Assembly: GCA_036971475.1 (NCBI GenBank) | Contig: JBAIZL010000007.1 | Location: 33,728,002-33,792,001, forward strand | DNA: 64,000 bases | Source: Prosapia bicincta | Lineage: Eukaryota > Arthropoda > Insecta > Hemiptera > Cercopidae | Direction of reading: 5' to 3' | Shown: positions 48,201 through 57,200 of the stretch, piece by piece | Layout of the letters: every line of letters starts with the position of its first letter | Numbering within the stretch: the stretch's first letter is position 1 | Program-made: the position numbers and the translations under genes | Notes under the pieces: generated by a model | Seen by the model: the letters and a program-made list of their open reading frames with translations, nothing else | The model's database searches: none | What the model was told of the DNA's origin: nothing

Positions 48201-51200
48201 CAATTAGAATTCCTCTTGCGCTTAAAACTGTAAAATAAATACAGTTTATCAAGTTAATTAGAGATTAGCTAGTGAGAACAATTCACAATGGTAAAAATTA
48301 AAACAGTTTACTCTAAATACGAGGTCTGTTCAAAAAATACGCGAACTGTTTGAATTTGCGGCTCAAGTTAGTTTCAGGAGAATCCGCTTGGTGTCGCTAG
48401 GTTCGTATAAATCAGCTGATTAAAACGCGGTATTTCAATCGCAGATATCTTCATTTGTTGATGAGTTACACGCAGTTTAGTAGAGTGTTTTTTTTCGTTT
48501 GTCGGATTGTAAAATGGACAGCCTGAGCAACAAATTGCTGTGAAATTTTGTGTAAAACTAGGGAAATCTGCAACAGAAACATTTGCCATGCTTAATAGGC
48601 CTACGGCGATGTTACCATGAAGTGTACTGCATGTTTCAAGTGGCATGAACTTTTCAAGGGTGGCCGACAGTCGATTGATGACAATGAGCGTCCTGGACGT
48701 CCTTCAACGTCAACTGAGGACCCACACGTTGAAAAAATCAACACCCTGACCAAAATCGACATCTGACCATTAGGGAGCTTTCCGAAGAGTGTGGGATATC
48801 AGTTGGATCTTGTTACGAGATTTTGACCGAAAAATTGAAGTTGCACCGCGTCGCTGTGAAATTCGTGCCACGCCTGACGACCGACGACCAAAAAGCTAAT
48901 CGTGTCCGGGTTTGTCGAGAACTGTTTGATCGTTCAAATGAAGATGAGAACTTTTTGTCAAGAAATATAACCGGTGATGAATCATGGGTGTAAGGTTACG
49001 ACATTGAAACGAAGGTCCAATCATCCCAATGGGTGAGTCAAACGTCCCCAAGACCCAAAAAAGCTCGCCAAGTTCGGTCGAATGCGAAGGTGATGCTGAC
49101 AGTTTTTTTTTATGCTAAGGGTGTTGTTCACTGAGTACCTCCCTGAAGGCTCTACAGTCAACCAGATTACCTACATTGAAGTACTGAAACGTCTGAGGGA
49201 AGCTGTCCGATGCAAAAGGCCAGAACTGTGGAGAAGTGATAACTGGTTTTTCCATCATGACAACGCTCCAGCTCACTCAGCACTCAGAACTCGTGAGTTT
49301 TTGGCGAAACACTCGATCACTGTTCTTTTCCACCCCTCCTACTCACCTGACCTTGCTCCTTGTGACTTTTTCTTATTCCCAAAACTCAAAAAACCCCTCA
49401 AAGGAAAAAGATTTGAAACGATTTTGGAGATTAAGGCAAATGCGACGAAGGAGCTGAACGCCATCACAAAAGAAGCTTACCAGGACTGTTTTAACAAGTG
49501 GAAACACCGTTGGGATAAGTGTGTGCGTTGGGGAGAAGAGTACTTTGAAGGAGACCCAGACGTGTAACTTCCAAATAAAATACATTTTTTTTTATGACCT
49601 CAGTCCGCGTATTTTTTGAACAGACCTTGTATCATTACACATTAGTTTATTAAAACAAACAGACTAGTTTCAATAACGATGTCGCCTTCATCAGTGTTTG
49701 GCCACTATTGATGAAGTAGTATATCAGAGTAGCAGCCAAACACTTGAAACTAGTCTGTTTGTTTTAATAAAATAATGTGTAGTGAGATTTAGAGTAAGCT
49801 GTTTTAATTTTTACTATTTTAAATACAGTTTTCTACTTACTGAATATAATGTATGATGATTTAAATTTATAACTGGTTTCTGAATAATGTAACATATTTT
49901 CAACACCAGTACAATTGGTAACATCATTTTGTGTAATAACTTAGAGCAGCTATGGTCTGATTTCTAATTATAAACAAAACCTTTTACACCATTAAAACAT
50001 TTTTTTCATGTCCTGATGTACATTTCGATTGCAATCATCTTCAGAGGAAATTACTACAAGACTTGTACTAGAGTCACTTACAAGTATCCTCTGAAGATGA
50101 TTACTCTGCAATCGAAATGCACATCAGGACATAGATATAACGTTTTTGTCGTTTAAGAGGTTTTATTTATTTATAATTATCATTTTGTACTAGTATAGCT
50201 GTATAATACATACGATTAGGTTATATTATTGTAATTTTAGTGAAATTAATAAACATTTCTCAACTAAACTACTTGCTACAATATTAACTGCCTATTTGCA
50301 AATAAATTTGAATGTTATCAGTACAGCGCGTGAGGTTTAACGGTGTCCCTCCTTCTGCTCTAGCACTTGACTACTAGCGTAACTGAAAACATTATACAAT
50401 ACGTATATCGTCTCTTTCGTAATCACGTCTCTTTCTTTGCAGAAGCAGAGCAACAAATTTAAAGCTCGTGTCTACATCAAACTATTACAGTATTATCATT
50501 TAGTTAATTAGAGCTGTTTACTTTTTTAAACACGACACTGATGTTTTCTGAAGTGTTGGGTTTTGACCCCACACTGTAGCCCAGTCCACCCTAGCGATCT
50601 CAAGGTCAGAGACACGGTTGAACCTCACACACTGTACATTTTCTGTTCAAGTGGAATTAGTAATACAATAGAGCCTCTTTAATTCATCAAATTTGGAATC
50701 GAGGGGTTGACGAATTAGAGAAAAAGACAAATTACAGAAGTTGTGAAATTACCATGTAATTGTGATTAAACATATGAACATAAATATATAAATAGGTACG
50801 TAATGTAATTAATGTTGTACTTTGCATTATTAAAGTTGGCCGAAAAAATCATCAACACTATGAAAACCCTAGTAGTCTGTGTATAGTTACAAATACAGTA
50901 CATTGTAATTTCATACAGTACATGTACGTTTTCATAAAAAACATATTAACATTACCTTGTAACAACAATAACAATAGCAAGAAAAATATGGTATATTAAA
51001 TCTATCTATATTTTAGTTATTAAAAAAGTCTGTCATTTTTTTGTATAAAAAGAATTCTTTTTATTGTATTAAGATGCCAAATTCATCTCAATAATATTAT
51101 TTCCTTAAGTCTGCTTTCTTTGTCTTATGCTATATAATGCATTTCATTTACTTCCCTATAAGTTGCTTAATTTTCTGGGGAAATGTGTTGAGAGATTTTC

Positions 51201-54200
51201 TCAGCAGTCGAACGACTTGAGTCTAGTATTGGCTTTATCTAATGGCTCCTATATTGCGTGACGGAGCATAGGATGTTTGTTATTACTGTGATGACTTGAA
51301 GAGTGACGAAGAGTACTGTATTTCATACCAACTCTTAAATAACTTTTGGCCCCCTACTGTTGTACCAAAACTGGATGGAATATAAGTAACTCTCTGTTAT
51401 TCAAAATCACCAATTTTTATCCTTGATTATTTCAGCCTTACACATTCGACATATTAAATAACAAATATTTATGCTAGTCGCTTCAAGTTCAAGTCAGCAA
51501 GAGGACATTGTGAATTACTGAAATTTTTATCTAATAATTTTATTTAATGTCTGTTAATAACTATTAATTTTTTTATATAGGCTAATGAAACGTTGAGTGT
51601 TTAAAAAAGCAAAATTGTCTGTAATCGGTCATTAGCCTATATAATGAAATTTTTATTTAATGATTATTGTTAAATGTATTTGGGTTGTTTTTATAAATTG
51701 TTTGTAGTAATCTTATAGTGGTATAATATATTATTTAATACTTACTTAGATACATATATTATTAGTGAATGAGGAAAGACAAACTTTTAAAACATGAAGT
51801 TTCTTGATGTAATCATCTTGAAGTCACTGATTAAACTAATTTTAAACTACTTAACTAAGTGAATACGTAATTGCTTACATGCTGATGCTTTTCAAAACAA
51901 TCGTTCCTTTTACGAAGCTACCCTCTACTGGCGGCATATTGGCAGTTTACAAACAGTATGACGGGGATAGATTTATGATAGTGGAATGGGGTGAGGTGTG
52001 GGCGTCTTGTGCCATGTACTGGAAAAGGCTATTGGCTTCACACACACTTTGAAGCCAATAGCCTTTTCCAGTACATGACACAAGACGCCATTCCACTGTC
52101 ATAAATCTATCCCCGTCATACCGTTTGTAAACTGCCAATATGCCGCCAGTAGAGGGTAGCTTCGTAAAAGGAACGATTGTTTTAAAACGCGTCAGCAAGT
52201 AAACAATTACGTATTCACTTAGTTAAGTATTTTTAAATTAGGTTAGTTTTAAAACATGTATTAATGTTTTAATAGTTGTAAATACAAAAACTATTTGACA
52301 AATAAATTGGTGAGACATGTTACAGAGAACCTTTTGTCTTCATAATGAATAAAATTTAGTGAATTGAGTTTACAGTTTGACAATGCACTAGATATAATGG
52401 AATGCTGCAAAACTGAACATATACTATCATGTAGATTCTTCTTTTGTGAAAACTTTTTCATGTAGTTAACTTTTTTTTAAACTATAAATATTCATTTTTA
52501 ATTATCACTAATAATGTTTGTTATTACTGAGATGAATACGATGACGAATTAGAGAGGATCTACTGTATTACAAGACAGATCAAATGTAAAGTTTTTTGTT
52601 AATATTCAATAATGGATATTAACAAATAACTCAATAATATCGATTATATAAAGCTGTATTAAAATATTCTCATAACATTTAGACAGTTTACTCACAGAAG
52701 CACCATTGAAACATTTATTGTCACTGCTATCAACGCCAACTTTTACATCTTGACAAGGGTGGAAGATAATAGATTGGTTGATCTGGTTACTGATGTTTAT
52801 GCTGAAATAAATTATACATTTATACCATGAACAATCAAGATCATAAAAACTATAGAACTAAAGACATATTGTTTTATATTTAAACATTTTAGTCTTTACT
52901 GAAAACAGAAGAAATGAAGATTGATGTAAGATAAGCTATTATTTGATTAATATATTTGAAAACTAATTTTATCAACCTTTCAAATTATTAAACTAAACAA
53001 AATCAAATATATTTTGGTCGAGGAAAACACTAAAAATAAGCACAATGGTATCAAATTTTCTCCAGAGTATAAATGACCTAACCTGTAAAAGTTACCAAAT
53101 ATATTTACTGCTAGCGGGCAGTGTATTGGTCATTACAATTGCTCCCATCCTTAAAGCCACTATAGTAACCAACCTAAGTTCAGGATATACTTAGCATTTC
53201 CTCTCTTCTGTGTATCAGTGTTTTAGTACATAACCATTTTTGATTTGTTTGTATTATTCTGTGAACACGATTATATTTGTCTAGTAAACATAATTTACAA
53301 TTACACTTGTTTGTTTATCTTGGCAAAAAACACTACTTACTGATTTATAAAAATTACACTTGTTGTTTTATCTTGGAAAAAACCCTATTAGTGTTTTATT
53401 TAGCATTTATAAAAATTACACTCGTTTGTTCATCTTGGCAAAAAACCACTACTTCCTGATTTATTCAGCATTTATAAAAAATACATTTGTTTGTTTATCT
53501 TGGCAAAAACCACTGCTTACTGATTTATTCAGCAATTTTTTTAATAAAAACCTCAAGATGTACAACACAAGAAACTGCAAATAATTTACAAGTTTATATT
53601 GGCTGGATGATCAAGATGTGTATCTATTTTTAGTGATAACAGTAATAATGAATAATTTTCAAATACCACATTTGTTTGGCAATAATTTAATAACGTTTAC
53701 CTGTATTACAAATGCTGATCCCTAAAACTGGTCAGACACATTGTGGTATACTGAAGAGGTAAACCTGTGCTAGTAGGCAAACCTCACCAGTGTACATGTA
53801 TAGTCAAAGCACATTCACACATTTTCAGTTCCCTCCTCACTTCCATTAGTTCAGATCATGCCACCTACGAGTTTGAATGGTATGATCAAGGTAGTCAGTT
53901 TAATATTAACAAACTGGTCAGACACATTGTGGTATACTGAAGAGGTAAACCTGTGCTAGTAGGCAAACCTCACCAGTATACATGTATAGTCAAAGCACAT
54001 TCACACATTTTCAGTTCCCTCCTCACTTCCATTAGTTCAGATCCTGCCACCTACGAGTTTGAATGGTATGATCAAGGTAGTCAGTTTAATATTAACAAAC
54101 TGGTCAGACACATTGTGGTATACTGAAGAGGTAAACCTGTGCTAGTAGGCAAACCTCACCAGTATACATGTATAGTCAAAGCACATTCACACATTTTCAG

Positions 54201-57200
54201 TTCCCTCCTCACTTCCATTAGTTCAGATCCTGCCACCTACGAGTTTGAATGGTATGATCAAGGTAGTCAGTTTAATATTAACAAACTGGTCAGACACATT
54301 GTGGTATACTGAAGAGGTAAACCTGTGCTAGTAGGCAAACCTCACCAGTATACATGTATAGTCAAAGCACATTCACACATTTTCAGTTCCCTCCTCACTT
54401 CCATTAGTTCAGATCATGCCACCTACGAGTTTGAATGGTATGATCAAGGTAGTCAGTTTAATATTAACAAACTGGTCAGACACATTGTGGTATACTGAAG
54501 AGGTAAACCTGTGCTAGTAGGCAAACCTCACCAGTATACATGTATAGTCAAAGCACATTCACACATTTTCAGTTCCCTCCTCACTTCCATTAGTTCAGAT
54601 CATGCCACCTACGAGTTTGAATGGTATGATCAAGGTAGTCAGTTTAATATTAACAAACTGGTCAGACACATTGTGGTATACTGAAGAGGTAAACCTGTGC
54701 TAGTAGGCAAGCCTCACCAGTATACATGTATAGTCAAAGCACATTCACACATTTTCAGTTCCCTCCTCACTTCCATTAGTTCAGATCCTGCCCCCTACGA
54801 GTTTGAATGGTATGATCAAGGTAGTCAGTTTAATATTAACAAACACTTTAAAGAAAAGAAACCTTGCAGTCTAGGGTGTGAAAAGTGGTTGTTGAAAAAA
54901 AATCTGTATACTCATGTAAATTTATTACAAGAATTGACGGTATAAGGAGAATTACTCAAGAGTGCACCAAAAATTGCTTTCAATGGTGTCTGCTTTAATC
55001 TAAAAGCAGGTAATACAGTTATGCAGGAATGCAGATATTTCTCTGCATGAAAGGTTTACAGCTACTTTAAGATTCCTTACAACATGTCGGCCATATACAT
55101 ATTCAACTGTAATATCAGCTGTAGTGATGTGAGCTGGGAATATTCCCAGTGGGAAGGAAATTTATAAATGGGAATATATCCAGGGAACTTCCCGAAGGCT
55201 TTATAAGTTCCTAAAACGAGATTTATGGAATAAACTCATTTAAATAGGGTTTATTTTTGTTTTTGGAATTGTTTGTTTTGGAACCTTAATTGGTTCTAAA
55301 TGTTCAATAACAAAAGCAACTAATAAAAAATATTGTGATATACCCTGGCAAGAACTTTTATTTAACGGTGATTAATATTTGAGAGCAGACTCAGCTGATT
55401 ATGAGACCGAGACTCAAAATCAAGATGAGGAGGAGGAGGTATTCAGGTTAGCAGTGAATGAGGGAGAAAGTGAAAATGAATTTGGACTTGATGATGCGAT
55501 GGAAGATGATGAAAACTAATTATTAACAGCTGAACTCATTTATTGTGCACAATTCCATAACTTATAGCAAATAGAGTGTTAATACAGACATATTGTAGTG
55601 ATGACTAAATGTCCCTCACATAATTTCTTGATAACTCATGATTCCACTATTTACGCATCACCAAGCACTATATATGCAGAATATATTCATTAACTATTTT
55701 ATGAATGAAGATAAACTAATCTGGCAAAATAAACACATTCATAAAGACCAAACTTCCTCTTGAAGTTAATTTTTTGCATCAAATTCTATGCTTAATTAAC
55801 ATAATTATTTAATATCTTTAACATTAGTTTATGACTGTCCGAACTTTAAATTTTGTAAAAACTTACTAAGAGAGAACGTTTTTGATCGCCTTGTGCCGAT
55901 CTTCATCAGTGTCTTCTGATGAAGGAAGACACTGATGAAGCTCGCCACATAACGATTGAAAACGTTCTGTGTCAGTAAGTTTTTATAAATTTACAAAATT
56001 TAAAGTTTGGATAGGCCTAGTCATAAACTAATGTTAAAGTGATTAGGCCTAATTAAATTTCACCCAACGTAATGGACTACAAAATTCAAGAATTATTTAA
56101 TACTTATTTTGAATAATACTGTACTAAATACTGTTTTGAATAATACCTGATTTTAGTTTATATAAATAATTTTAAATAATAACTTATAGTTTACTTATAT
56201 TATCCAAGTTATAATAAGATTTATTAAGGTATCCTGAATCCATAGGAAATCAAATCATTTTAAATACCATAAAGTTGATTTACAGGTCATCTGGCAATGT
56301 TCCACACTTTTTTAAAACTTCTAATTTTTTTCCCTTACAATAGATGCTTCTTAAATTATCAATTTTGTTTACCATTGTACTTCTATCAGTGATTATAACT
56401 CCCTTCTAATACCTTCAACATCACTAGTAATGAATATACTGCATCTCTAAACGCACGCACCACAGGCATGGCTCACTAATATATATTTTTTAAGAACTTT
56501 ATTTCTTTTTCAGTTTAACATTATACAAATATCATAAATAAAAATAAATTTTATGCTTAAAAAAGCAACAAAGGTTTAAACAGTTTTATGTACAATGACT
56601 GGGGCCACTTGAACTAAACTGACATCTGCATAGTACTTCGTCAATAGGTGTTCAGTTTGGCTGTTTGCCTAATTCCTGAACCGGTAGAAAGAATTGATTT
56701 TAAATTCTAGCAGGCTTTTACACCTGCACAGGTTTGTCAGTACTACACAAGCTCTAATATACCGCAACTTGTACAGAGCCCAGCCTAAAGTGACACACAA
56801 TGATCTTCATGGGATAACCTTATATATTTTCCACAAAAAAAGACTCTGCTAGTAAAACGATGCAACAGGAGAGGAAAGAGGAAGATAACTGCCTAAATAC
56901 GTGTTCACGTGTACAGAGTCATGGAAAACCAAGATCATGAGCACTGGCATACTTTGACAAATACCAGTAACAATATATGAATGCAAGTTATACTGTCAGT
57001 AAACAATGTATTTTAAAATCTGTTACATTAATAATTCAAGTTATTTTTTTATTTGTAATGCAAAAAAACACTTTAAACTGAACAAAGTAAACGTTTCTTT
57101 ATAAAACAAAGCACTATTTTATACTTCTATAACATTAAATTATTTACTAATATTTTTATTTAATGTCTGTTAATAACCGTTAATTTTTTATACAGGCTAA

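Larger units (their letters stand above)
50650..52567 (+). repeat. Inverted dispersed repeat, copy B, with three pogo-like termini
   Basis: The mirror of 30890-33240. A pogo-like MITE (50666-51318) is followed by ~1.2 kb and another copy of the same terminus (GACGAATTAGAGAGGATCTACTG) ending at 52565 before TA. A long foldback (51830-52230) is inserted. TTAA at 51454 marks the site that holds the piggyBac-like insert in copy A. Confidence 0.8.
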
